Shown here one piece after another: positions 43,616 to 50,971 of a stretch of DNA of 64,000 nt (position 1 is the first letter of the stretch; every line of letters begins with the position of its first letter). Position numbers and translations under genes: made by a program. The notes under the pieces were generated by a model. That model was not told the DNA's origin. It was given only the letters and a program-made list of their open reading frames with translations, and made no database searches. The stretch comes from an uncultured Verrucomicrobiota bacterium (lineage in GTDB: Bacteria > Verrucomicrobiota > Kiritimatiellia > CAIVKH01). The stretch is taken from the NCBI GenBank assembly GCA_937872895.1, contig CALMUP010000013.1:124001-188000 (forward strand). The letters run 5' to 3'.

Positions 43616-46600
43616 ATGACCCACCGCACGAAAATACCCGCTGCAGGTTCGGGCGCGTCCGCGCGTACGGTTGAGTCGCTTATCTTGATCGGGATCGTGT
43701 TGTTCGGGATTTGTCTGACCGTGTGGCGGTATCATCAGGTGGATGCCCGGATGCGCGAGTCGTTGCTGGAGCGCACCACGCTGATCTCCTGGGCGTTGCG
43801 CGCGGACCACATTGCATCGTTGCATGGATCGGAGCGCGATCTCGCGACGCCGCTTTACGCGATGATCAAGGAGCAGTTGACCGAGGCGCGCACCCTGCAT
43901 CCGTGCATTCGTTTTATTTATGTGATGCGGCGGGATGCATCCGCGCGGGTGGTGTTCCTTGTTGATTCCGAACCTGCCGTATCCGCTGATTACTCGCCGC
44001 CCGGACAAGTGTACGAGGAGGCGGTTGCGGACGTGCACCGCGTGTTCGATCGAGGCCAGCCCGTTACCGTTGGACCCATGGTTGATCGCTGGGGAACGTG
44101 GTTGAGCGCCTTCGTCCCGCTGTTTCATCCGCATAACAACGCGTTGGTGGGTGTATTGGGAGTGGACATCGATGCGTCGCAATGGCGTTTGGACAAGATG
44201 CGCGGGGCCATGCCTCCGATTGTCGCGACGATGGTGCTGTTGGGGCTTGCCCTGGTGTTCTTTCGCTTGCGCCGTTTGTCCGAAACACGAACCCTGCTGT
44301 GGCGGTGGGAGGTCATTGTGGCCTCCGTGTTCGGGTTTGTCCTGACCGTGGCGCTTTCCCTGGCGATCAATGAGAACGAATTGTGGAAACACAACCAGGC
44401 GTTTCGTCGGGTGGCCACCGTACAGGCCAGCTCGCTCCAGCAGTTGTTGTTCCGGTTGGGCGACAATTACCTGGAAGGGGTGGGGCGGTTCTTTGATGGC
44501 AGCAATTTTGTCGATCGCGAGGAGTTCCGCCAATACATCGGTTACCTGCTGAGCCGCCCGTATGCGCGTTCATGGTTGTGGGTGGTGGCGGTCATGCCGG
44601 GCGAGCGCGAGGGGTTTGTTTCCGCAGTGCGCGCGAACGGCATGGACGGGTATGAGGTCTGGTCCCTGGATGGAGGGCGGCGGCGTACGATTTCCGATAC
44701 CGGGAGCCTGCATTATGCGGTGTGTTATGTGCAGCCGCAGGGCGAGAAGAATGCCTGGGTTGGTTATGATCTGGCGACCGAGCCGGCGTTCCGGATGGCG
44801 ATCGAGGGGGCCCGGAACACCGGGATGCTGACGGCTTCACCGGCCGACTTCTATCCGGGCCTTGGTGATGGATTGATGAGTGTGGTGTTTCGTCCGGTGT
44901 TCCACCACGGGGAACCCGGGCGGTTGTCCGGCTTGGCCGCCTCGGTGATCGATATGCAGGTGTTGTTGCAACGGGCCTTGAGCCGGGAAAGCGCCTCGTC
45001 GGATCCGATTTCGTACGTGGAGTTCTACGAACTGCTGCCGGACCGGGAACCGGTATTCCTGGCCGCGAGTGATGGTTCCACCCGCAAGGGCCATTTGTTG
45101 TCGGCGACCCGCGACAAGCGGGGCATTGACGGCCTGATGGCCTTCTCCGCCCCGGTGTTCGCCTTTGGCCGCACCTATGCGGCGGTTGCCTTGCCGGAGG
45201 CCGGATTCCTCAACCTCCATCCGGCGCGCGAGGGATGGCGTGCCTTTGCCATGGGCATCGCGCTGACTGTGCTCGGATCCACCCTGATCGGCCTGCTGGC
45301 CACCCGCCGGGCCCGCCTTGAGCAGCAGGTTGCCGAGCGAACATCCGCCCTGCGACGGAGCGAGGAAAGCTACCGCGGCCTGTTCAACGCGATCCAGCAA
45401 TCGATCTACATCCAGGATGCCCAGGGGTGTTTTGTCGATGTGAACGAGGGCGCGGTGACTCGTTATGGATACGCGCGCGAGGAGTTCATCGGTCGCACGC
45501 CGGGATTTCTCGCGGCACCGGGCCGCAACGACATGGCCATGGTTGAGCGGTGCTTCCGGGATGCGTGGGCCGGGCATCCGCAGTATTTCGAGTTCTGGGG
45601 CCGGACCAAGTCTGGCGAGGAGTTTCCCAAGGAGGTCTGGTTGTGCAAGGGCACCTACCTCGGGCAGGATGTGGTGATCGCGATGGCCTCGGACATCTCC
45701 GACCGCAAACGCTCGGACGAGGAGAACCGGCGGTTGCAGTCCCAGTTGCTGCAATCGCAGAAGATGGAGTCGATCGGCCGGCTGGCCGGCGGCGTGGCCC
45801 ACGATTTCAACAACATGCTGCAGGCGATCATCGGCAACGCCAACCTGGCCAAGATGGAGACGCCCCCCGGCTCGGCGCTTGCCGACTTCCTGACCGAGAT
45901 CGAGCTCTCCGCACACCGCTCTGCCCGCCTGACCCGTCAATTGCTCGCCTTCGCCAGCAAGCAGACGGTGCAACCGCGCATCCTCGACCTCAACGACACC
46001 GTCGCCGGCATGCTGAAGATGCTGCAGCGGCTGATCGGCGAGAACATCCAGTTGAACTGGAAGCCGGGACCGAACCTGTGGCCGGTGAAGATCGACCCCG
46101 GCCAGATCGACCAGATCCTCGCCAACCTCGCGGTCAATGCGCGCGATGCGATCCGCGATACCGGGCACATCGAGATCGCCACCGAGAATTATGTGTGCAA
46201 TCCGGATGAATGCCACCGCTCCTGTACGCGGTGCCGCCCCTGCCGGTACGTGGTGATCCAGGTGCGCGACGACGGGTGCGGCATGACCGACGAGGTGCGC
46301 CAGCACCTGTTCGAACCGTTCTTCACCACGAAGGAGCCGGGCAAGGGAACCGGCCTCGGCCTGGCCACCGTGTTCGGCATCGTGCACCAGAACGACGGCG
46401 TGATCGAGGTGGACTCCACCCCCGGCGTGGGCAGCACGTTCCGCATCATGCTGCCGATGATCGACACCCACCAGGTCCCGCAGCCCGCGGCACCGGAGGC
46501 GCAGGACACCCTGTCCGGACGCGAGACCGTGCTGCTGGTCGAGGACGAGGCGGTCATCCTGAACATGGGCATGGTCTCGCTGCAACGCCTCGGTTACACC

Positions 46601-46891
46601 GTGCTGGTGGCGGCCACGCCGACCACGGCGATGCGGATCGCCCGCGATTATCCGGATGCGATCAACCTGCTCATCACCGACGTGATCCTGCCCGACCTCG
46701 ACGGCTTGGAGCTGGCCCGCCGCGTGCGCGAGCTGCGTCCGGACATCCGCTGTCTGTTCATGTCCGGCTACACCGCCGATGTGATCTCCGACCGGGGCGT
46801 GCTGGACGAGTCGGTACACTTCATCCAGAAACCGTTCACCATCGCCGCCCTCGCCACGAAGATCCGCGAGGTGATCGAAGCGAGGGATTGA
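43616..46891 (+). CDS. Hybrid sensor histidine kinase (two periplasmic sensor regions, PAS, kinase, receiver)
   Basis: 1091 residues. Order: membrane helix (~19-38); a periplasmic sensor of Cache type (~40-195, FIYVMRRDASARVVFLVD ... LVGVLGVDI); helices near 200-220 and 235-255; a CHASE-like periplasmic domain (~265-520); a helix near 540-560; PAS (~575-690, GLFNAIQQSIYIQDAQG); then the HisKA core with phospho-acceptor His729 in GVAHDFNNML. The ATPase domain has NARDA, DDGCGM and GKGTGLGLA, and the C-terminal receiver has Asp1022 (LLITDVILPD) and Lys in FIQKPF. Between the N- and G1-boxes lies a cysteine cluster, C861, C866, C870, C873 and C876, possibly a metal or redox site. There is no separate response regulator adjacent; phosphotransfer to an unlinked partner is expected. 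The divergent neighbour is the TPR/ExbBD operon. Confidence 0.94.
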   Translation: MTHRTKIPAAGSGASARTVESLILIGIVLFGICLTVWRYHQVDARMRESLLERTTLISWALRADHIASLHGSERDLATPLYAMIKEQLTEARTLHPCIRFIYVMRRDASARVVFLVDSEPAVSADYSPPGQVYEEAVADVHRVFDRGQPVTVGPMVDRWGTWLSAFVPLFHPHNNALVGVLGVDIDASQWRLDKMRGAMPPIVATMVLLGLALVFFRLRRLSETRTLLWRWEVIVASVFGFVLTVALSLAINENELWKHNQAFRRVATVQASSLQQLLFRLGDNYLEGVGRFFDGSNFVDREEFRQYIGYLLSRPYARSWLWVVAVMPGEREGFVSAVRANGMDGYEVWSLDGGRRRTISDTGSLHYAVCYVQPQGEKNAWVGYDLATEPAFRMAIEGARNTGMLTASPADFYPGLGDGLMSVVFRPVFHHGEPGRLSGLAASVIDMQVLLQRALSRESASSDPISYVEFYELLPDREPVFLAASDGSTRKGHLLSATRDKRGIDGLMAFSAPVFAFGRTYAAVALPEAGFLNLHPAREGWRAFAMGIALTVLGSTLIGLLATRRARLEQQVAERTSALRRSEESYRGLFNAIQQSIYIQDAQGCFVDVNEGAVTRYGYAREEFIGRTPGFLAAPGRNDMAMVERCFRDAWAGHPQYFEFWGRTKSGEEFPKEVWLCKGTYLGQDVVIAMASDISDRKRSDEENRRLQSQLLQSQKMESIGRLAGGVAHDFNNMLQAIIGNANLAKMETPPGSALADFLTEIELSAHRSARLTRQLLAFASKQTVQPRILDLNDTVAGMLKMLQRLIGENIQLNWKPGPNLWPVKIDPGQIDQILANLAVNARDAIRDTGHIEIATENYVCNPDECHRSCTRCRPCRYVVIQVRDDGCGMTDEVRQHLFEPFFTTKEPGKGTGLGLATVFGIVHQNDGVIEVDSTPGVGSTFRIMLPMIDTHQVPQPAAPEAQDTLSGRETVLLVEDEAVILNMGMVSLQRLGYTVLVAATPTTAMRIARDYPDAINLLITDVILPDLDGLELARRVRELRPDIRCLFMSGYTADVISDRGVLDESVHFIQKPFTIAALATKIREVIEARD

Positions 46892-46909
46892 CCACGCGCC
46901 GATCCGGGG

Positions 46910-46915
46910 TAGGTT
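46910..46915 (+). promoter_or_regulatory. Putative leaderless -10 box (TAGGTT)
   Basis: TAGGTT ends five bases before the ATG of the ferredoxin gene at 46921, 19 bases past the kinase stop. No ribosome-binding motif is present. Confidence 0.35.
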
Positions 46916-46920
46916 GCCCC

Positions 46921-47313
46921 ATGCCACGCATCCTGTTTGCCGCCCGATCCTGCGAAGCCCGTCCCGGCGAAACCCTCCGCGCAGCGCTGTTGCGCGCCGG
47001 CCTGTCTCCCTACAACGGTGCGGCTTCGGTGGTGAATTGCCGCGGCCTCGGTACCTGCGGCACCTGTGCGGTCGAGGTGCGCGGCCCGGTAAGCGGCCTG
47101 ACGGCGGTGGAACGGTGGCGACTGGGGTTCCCGCCGCACCGGCGCGGCAGCGGACTGCGCCTGGCCTGCCAGTGCCGGGCCCTGGGCGATGTGGAGGTGG
47201 TCAAGCATCCCGGCTTCTGGGGGCAGGAGACCCCGGCGACGATGCCCAGCATCAGGCCGGAGGCTGCTTGTCCGACTTCTCGTCGTCGAGCCCTTCCTGG
47301 CGACCCTTCTTGA
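46921..47313 (+). CDS. [2Fe-2S] ferredoxin, plant/adrenodoxin-like
   Basis: 130 residues. The cluster ligands are Cys40, Cys46 and Cys49 in NCRGLGTCGTC and Cys83 in LACQC, the C-x5-C-x2-C-x33-C spacing of small [2Fe-2S] ferredoxins. The N-terminal LFAARSCEARPGETLRAALLRAG gives the beta-grasp start. It is a cytoplasmic electron carrier; the partner is not nearby. The conserved fold ends near HPGFWGQ (residues 96-102). The remaining ~28 residues run into and overlap by 62 bp the convergent tatA gene, so this tail is probably non-conserved. There is no ribosome site; a TAGGTT box lies just ahead of the ATG. Confidence 0.88.
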   Translation: MPRILFAARSCEARPGETLRAALLRAGLSPYNGAASVVNCRGLGTCGTCAVEVRGPVSGLTAVERWRLGFPPHRRGSGLRLACQCRALGDVEVVKHPGFWGQETPATMPSIRPEAACPTSRRRALPGDPS

Positions 47314-47428
47314 ATTCACTCAAGCTGCGGCCAAGCGAGCGGGCCAGTTCGGGAATGCGGCGCGCCCCGAACAACAGCACCAGGGCCAGAATGATCAGGA
47401 CAATTTCGGTAACACTGAAGTTTCGCAT
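47252..47428 (-). CDS. tatA: Twin-arginine translocase subunit TatA/TatE
   Basis: 58 residues. The layout is a short N-tail (MRNFSVTE), one membrane helix (IVLIILALVLLFGARRIPEL), the hinge and amphipathic helix ARSLGRSLSEFKKG, then a charged tail (RQEGLDDEKSDKQ). FGARRIPELARSLG matches the family pattern FGxxxLPELxxxLG. It forms the size-adaptable pore that moves folded Tat substrates across the inner membrane. A second ATG directly upstream (47431) is possible, but GGTGGA spacing favours 47428. TatC is not in the window. The 3' end overlaps the convergent ferredoxin gene by 62 bp. Confidence 0.92.
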   Translation of the reverse strand: MRNFSVTEIVLIILALVLLFGARRIPELARSLGRSLSEFKKGRQEGLDDEKSDKQPPA

Positions 47429-47458
47429 CATAATTCCACCGTCTTGCCTCGCCGCACG

Positions 47459-47809
47459 TTAACGGCCGATAAACCAATCGCCGGGCATCGGATGGCCCTC
47501 CAGGATGTCGGCCACGACCCAGTGACCCGAAGCGATCGATCCCACGCGCACACGGCTGCGGTACCTGCGCTCCCGGTCTCGAAATACTGTGATCTCTTCG
47601 CCCATCGATGGCAAGAACGTACATTCCAGCACGACATAACCGCCGGGATCGTTGACCCGAACCACCCGCCCGTACCGGTCATGGGCGACCGGTTCGGCGG
47701 CACCCGCTGGCGGTGGCGCCGCGCCGTGCGGACCGGCACATCCTGCCGCGAGCAGGACGCACACGGCCGCGAAGACAAGGCGATGGATCCATGCGGTGCG
47801 GACGTTCAT
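47459..47809 (-). CDS. Small lipoprotein of unknown function
   Basis: 116 residues. A lipoprotein signal ends in the lipobox LAAGC with Cys24, followed by an Ala/Pro/Gly linker. The ~75-residue mature domain (DRYGRVVRVNDPGGYVVLECTFLPSMGEEITVFRDRERRYRSRVRVGS) is beta rich and resembles a small barrel for binding or assembly. I recognise no named family. Its ATG overlaps the stop of the upstream glycosylase gene (ATGA), and tatA follows 30 bp later, so glycosylase, lipoprotein and tatA probably form one transcript. Confidence 0.75.
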   Translation of the reverse strand: MNVRTAWIHRLVFAAVCVLLAAGCAGPHGAAPPPAGAAEPVAHDRYGRVVRVNDPGGYVVLECTFLPSMGEEITVFRDRERRYRSRVRVGSIASGHWVVADILEGHPMPGDWFIGR

Positions 47810-48516
47810 GGCGGCACCTTACCACGGGAAGGCGCCGGCAGCCAGCGCCGCAACGGACACATGGCGCAGTCCGGCCTGGTGCGGCAGTGGCGCTTGGCCA
47901 GTGCGACGATCAGGGCGTGGTACTCGTTGAAGGCGGGAACGCGCTCCGCTTCGGGCAGCCGTGCGAGGGCGCGGGTGAACCGCGCGGCGAGCGTGTCGTA
48001 GGATTCGCGCGGCGCGGCCCAGCCGTGCCGCTCCATGAACCGCCGCGTGTAGGCGTCGATCACGAACACCGGATGACGGCCGGCGTAGAGCAGCATGCCG
48101 TCGGCGGTTTCAGGGCCGATGCCGTGAACCGCCAGCAGCGACGCCCGCACGGTCGCGGTGTCGCCCCGGAACAACCGCCCGATGTCGCCGCCATGCTCCG
48201 CGACCAGCCAGTCGATGAAATGCTTGATCCGCCGCGCCTTCACCGTGAAGGTCCCCGATGGACGGATGCACGCGGCGATCTCCCCGGTACCGGCGCGGTG
48301 CAACGCGGCCACGCCCAGCAACCGCGCCCGCTTCAGGTTGGCCATCGCCTTCTCCACGTTCGTCCACGCGGTGTTCTGGGTCAGGATCGCCCCGATCATC
48401 ATCTCCAGCCGCGTACGCGCCGGCCACCACCCCTGCGGTCCCCACGCCGCGAACAGGGCGCGGTACACCGCGAGCAGGGGCGGTTGATCGGGTCGGTGAC
48501 GCGGTTTCGTGGGCAT
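47806..48516 (-). CDS. Endonuclease III-fold DNA glycosylase (MagIII/HP0602-like)
   Basis: 236 residues. EndoIII-superfamily marks are AILTQNTAWTNVEKAM (residues 43-58), the helix-hairpin-helix LAVHGIGPETADGML (129-141) and catalytic Asp154 in FVIDAYTRR. The position that holds the AP-lyase lysine in EndoIII is Glu136 here, as expected for a monofunctional base glycosylase such as 3-methyladenine glycosylase MagIII. The C-terminal cluster motif is only Cys211, Cys217 and Cys220 (C-x5-C-x2-C), and the fourth cysteine is missing. The enzyme therefore either lacks the 4Fe-4S cluster or uses another ligand. It excises damaged bases in base-excision repair. A TACGAT box six bases ahead of the ATG suggests leaderless transcription. 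Confidence 0.88.
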   Translation of the reverse strand: MPTKPRHRPDQPPLLAVYRALFAAWGPQGWWPARTRLEMMIGAILTQNTAWTNVEKAMANLKRARLLGVAALHRAGTGEIAACIRPSGTFTVKARRIKHFIDWLVAEHGGDIGRLFRGDTATVRASLLAVHGIGPETADGMLLYAGRHPVFVIDAYTRRFMERHGWAAPRESYDTLAARFTRALARLPEAERVPAFNEYHALIVALAKRHCRTRPDCAMCPLRRWLPAPSRGKVPP

Positions 48517-48522
48517 CGTGCC

Positions 48523-48528
48523 ATCGTA
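48523..48528 (-). promoter_or_regulatory. Putative leaderless -10 box (TACGAT)
   Basis: On the minus strand TACGAT ends six bases before the ATG of the glycosylase gene at 48516, with no ribosome-binding motif between. Confidence 0.4.
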
Positions 48529-48624
48529 GCAAAACCGCCGGGTCCGGCCAATCCCGCGGCGTCCCGCGATCGATTCGCCGCACCCGCCCCGGCTTTGCCA
48601 TAGTCACCCGTTCACGCGTTCTGG

Positions 48625-48630
48625 TATAGT
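48625..48630 (+). promoter_or_regulatory. Putative leaderless -10 box (TATAGT)
   Basis: TATAGT, close to the sigma70 consensus, ends five bases before the ATG at 48636. No Shine-Dalgarno sequence is present. Confidence 0.5.
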
Positions 48631-48635
48631 CCGGC

Positions 48636-50027
48636 ATGACCATCAAGCTGTACTTCCATGGCGGCGCCGACACGGTGACCGGTTCGATGCACCTCGTCGA
48701 GGCGAACGGCCAACGTGTCCTGCGCGACGCCGGCCTGTTCCAGGGGAAACGCGAAGAGTCGTTCCGCATCAACCGCGAGCCGGGCTTCGATCCGGCCACC
48801 CTCGATGCCGTGCTGCTCTCGCATGCGCACATCGACCACTGCGGCAACCTGCCGACCCTCGCCGCGCGCGGCTACGACGGCCCGATCCGCGCGACCGCCG
48901 CCACGGTGAAGCTCGCCGCGGTGATGCTGCGCGACTCCGCCCACATCCAGAACCAGGACGCAGCCTACCTGAACCAGAAGACGAACCGCAAGGGCCTGAA
49001 GGCGATCGAGCCGCTGTATTCCATCGCCGATGCGGAGAAGGCGATCACCCAGTTGCGGCCCCACGCCTACCACGAGCGGATCGAGCTCGCGCCCGGCATC
49101 GCCACCGAGGAGTACGAGGCCGGCCACATCCTCGGCGCGGCGCTGTCGCACATGACCGTGACCGACGGGCCGCGCAGCGTGTCGATCGGTTTCGCCGTCG
49201 ACCTCGGCCGCCACCATCTGCCGCTGATCCGCGATCCCGAGCCGATGCCGCCGGTCGACGTGCTCGTCCTCGAAAGCACCTACGGCAACCGCCGCCACGG
49301 CAAGGCCGAGGACGCCCGCGAGCAGTTGCGCGCGGTGATCGAGCGCACCTGGCAGCGAGGCGGCAAGGTCATCATCCCCGCCTTCGCCCTCGAGCGCGCC
49401 CAGGAACTCGTCTACCACATCGCGGCGCTGATGCTCGAGGGCCGCATCGAGAAACGCCCGGTGTACCTCGACAGCCCGATGGCCGTCGCGGTGACGAAGA
49501 TCTTCGACGAGCACGCCGACTACCTCGACGAGGAATATGCCGCGCTGCGCGACCGCATGAGCTGCCTGCTGTGTCCGCCGTGGATGCATGCCGCCACCAC
49601 CGTCGACGAATCCAAGCGCGTCACCGCCTCGACCGAGCCGTGCATCGTCATCGCCGCCTCCGGCATGTGCGAACACGGCCGCATCCTGCATCACCTCAAG
49701 CACGGCATCGGCAATCCGCGCAACACCGTGGTGATCGTCGGCTACCAGGCCGCCCACACCCTCGGGCGCCGCCTGGTCGAGCAGCAGCCCGAGGTCCGCA
49801 TCTTCGGCGACCTGTTCGCGCGCAAGGCGGAGGTGGAGGTGCTCGATGCCTTCAGCGCCCACGCCGATGCCGACGACCTCGTGGCCTATGCCAAAGGCAG
49901 CGGGGCCAAGCGGATCTTCCTGGTGCACGGCGAGGCGGAAGCCCGCGAGGACCTCGCCGCGACCCTGCGCCGCGTCACCGGGGCCGAGGTCCACCTGCCC
50001 GTGCGTGGCGAAGGATTTTCCTTATGA
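48636..50027 (+). CDS. Metallo-beta-lactamase/beta-CASP RNase-like hydrolase (RNA specificity domain)
   Basis: 463 residues, standard for the Ysh1/CPSF73-like bacterial family. The two-metal site is SHAHIDHCG with His63, His65, Asp67 and His68, joined by EAGHILGAA and the later beta-CASP and RNA-specificity segments (VLESTYGNRRH, IPAFALERAQEL, IAASGMCEHGRILHHLK, DAFSAHADADDL, HGEAEA). Such proteins are endo- or exoribonucleases in RNA processing. The family motif near residue 31 reads LRDAGLFQG, with Ala where DCG is usual. The gene overlaps era by 4 bp (ATGA), so the two are translationally coupled. Confidence 0.93.
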   Translation: MTIKLYFHGGADTVTGSMHLVEANGQRVLRDAGLFQGKREESFRINREPGFDPATLDAVLLSHAHIDHCGNLPTLAARGYDGPIRATAATVKLAAVMLRDSAHIQNQDAAYLNQKTNRKGLKAIEPLYSIADAEKAITQLRPHAYHERIELAPGIATEEYEAGHILGAALSHMTVTDGPRSVSIGFAVDLGRHHLPLIRDPEPMPPVDVLVLESTYGNRRHGKAEDAREQLRAVIERTWQRGGKVIIPAFALERAQELVYHIAALMLEGRIEKRPVYLDSPMAVAVTKIFDEHADYLDEEYAALRDRMSCLLCPPWMHAATTVDESKRVTASTEPCIVIAASGMCEHGRILHHLKHGIGNPRNTVVIVGYQAAHTLGRRLVEQQPEVRIFGDLFARKAEVEVLDAFSAHADADDLVAYAKGSGAKRIFLVHGEAEAREDLAATLRRVTGAEVHLPVRGEGFSL

Positions 50028-50971
50028 CGGACCTGCCTGTCCCGCCGGCATCGCCGGAAAACGCGCCGGACGCCTCGCGCCGTTCCGGCATGGCCGCGGT
50101 GGTCGGCCGCGCCAATGTCGGCAAGTCGTCGATCACCAACGCGCTGCTCGGCGAGAAGCTCAGCATCGTCAGCCCGGTCGCCCAGACCACGCGGTCGGTG
50201 ATCCGCGGCATCATCACCGAACCGCGCGGCCAGCTCGTGCTGGTGGACACCCCCGGGTTGCACAAGGCCCCCGGCGACCTCGGCAAGGTGATGAACCGGC
50301 TCGCGCGTTCCGCGGTCGAGGGCACCGATGCCGTGCTGCTGGTGCTCGACCGTTCGCTGCCGCCGTTCGAGGAGGACGAGGGCTGGATGCGCCGCCTCGC
50401 CCGCGCCGGCCTGCCGGTGGTGATCGCGCTGAACAAGAGCGACCTCCCGGCCGACCGCACGGCCGACCACCGCGCCGCCTGGACCCGCGCCACCGAGGGC
50501 ATCGAGAACGCACCGGTCCCGCAATGGTTGCCGGTATCGGCCGCCTCCGGCGATGGACTCCCCGGCCTGCTCGACACGCTGTACGCGCTGCTGCCGTTCG
50601 GGCCGCTGCTCTATCCCGAGGACATCGTGTCGGATTATCCGCGCCGGCTGAACATCGCCGACATCGTGCGCGAAAAGCTTTTCCTCTCGCTGCGCGACGA
50701 ACTGCCCCACGCGATCGCGGTCTGGGTGGAGAAGTTCGAGGAGACGCCGGACGCGTGGAATGCCCGCGCGATCATCTACGTGAACAAGCCGTCGCAGAAG
50801 GGCATCGTCATCGGCGAGAAGGGCCGCCTGTTGCGCAAGATTCGCCGTGCCGCCGAGACCGAACTGGCGATGATCTACGAGCGGCAGGTGAACCTCGAGC
50901 TGTGGGTGAAGATCGAGAAGAACTGGGACCGGAACTTCTGGCTGTTGAAGCAATTCGGGTATGTCTCCTGA
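50024..50971 (+). CDS. era: GTPase Era
   Basis: 315 residues. G1 GRANVGKSS (28-36), switch TTRSVIRGI, G3 DTPG (75-78), G4 NKSD (137-140) and G5 SAASG are all intact, and a C-terminal KH RNA-binding domain includes GIVIGEKGRLLRKI near 265. Era binds the 3' end of 16S rRNA and acts in 30S maturation. An N-terminal extension of ~20 residues (PPASPENAPDASRRSG) precedes the G domain. The start overlaps the RNase-like gene stop by 4 bp, and the end overlaps the next gene by 11 bp. Confidence 0.96.
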   Translation: MTDLPVPPASPENAPDASRRSGMAAVVGRANVGKSSITNALLGEKLSIVSPVAQTTRSVIRGIITEPRGQLVLVDTPGLHKAPGDLGKVMNRLARSAVEGTDAVLLVLDRSLPPFEEDEGWMRRLARAGLPVVIALNKSDLPADRTADHRAAWTRATEGIENAPVPQWLPVSAASGDGLPGLLDTLYALLPFGPLLYPEDIVSDYPRRLNIADIVREKLFLSLRDELPHAIAVWVEKFEETPDAWNARAIIYVNKPSQKGIVIGEKGRLLRKIRRAAETELAMIYERQVNLELWVKIEKNWDRNFWLLKQFGYVS

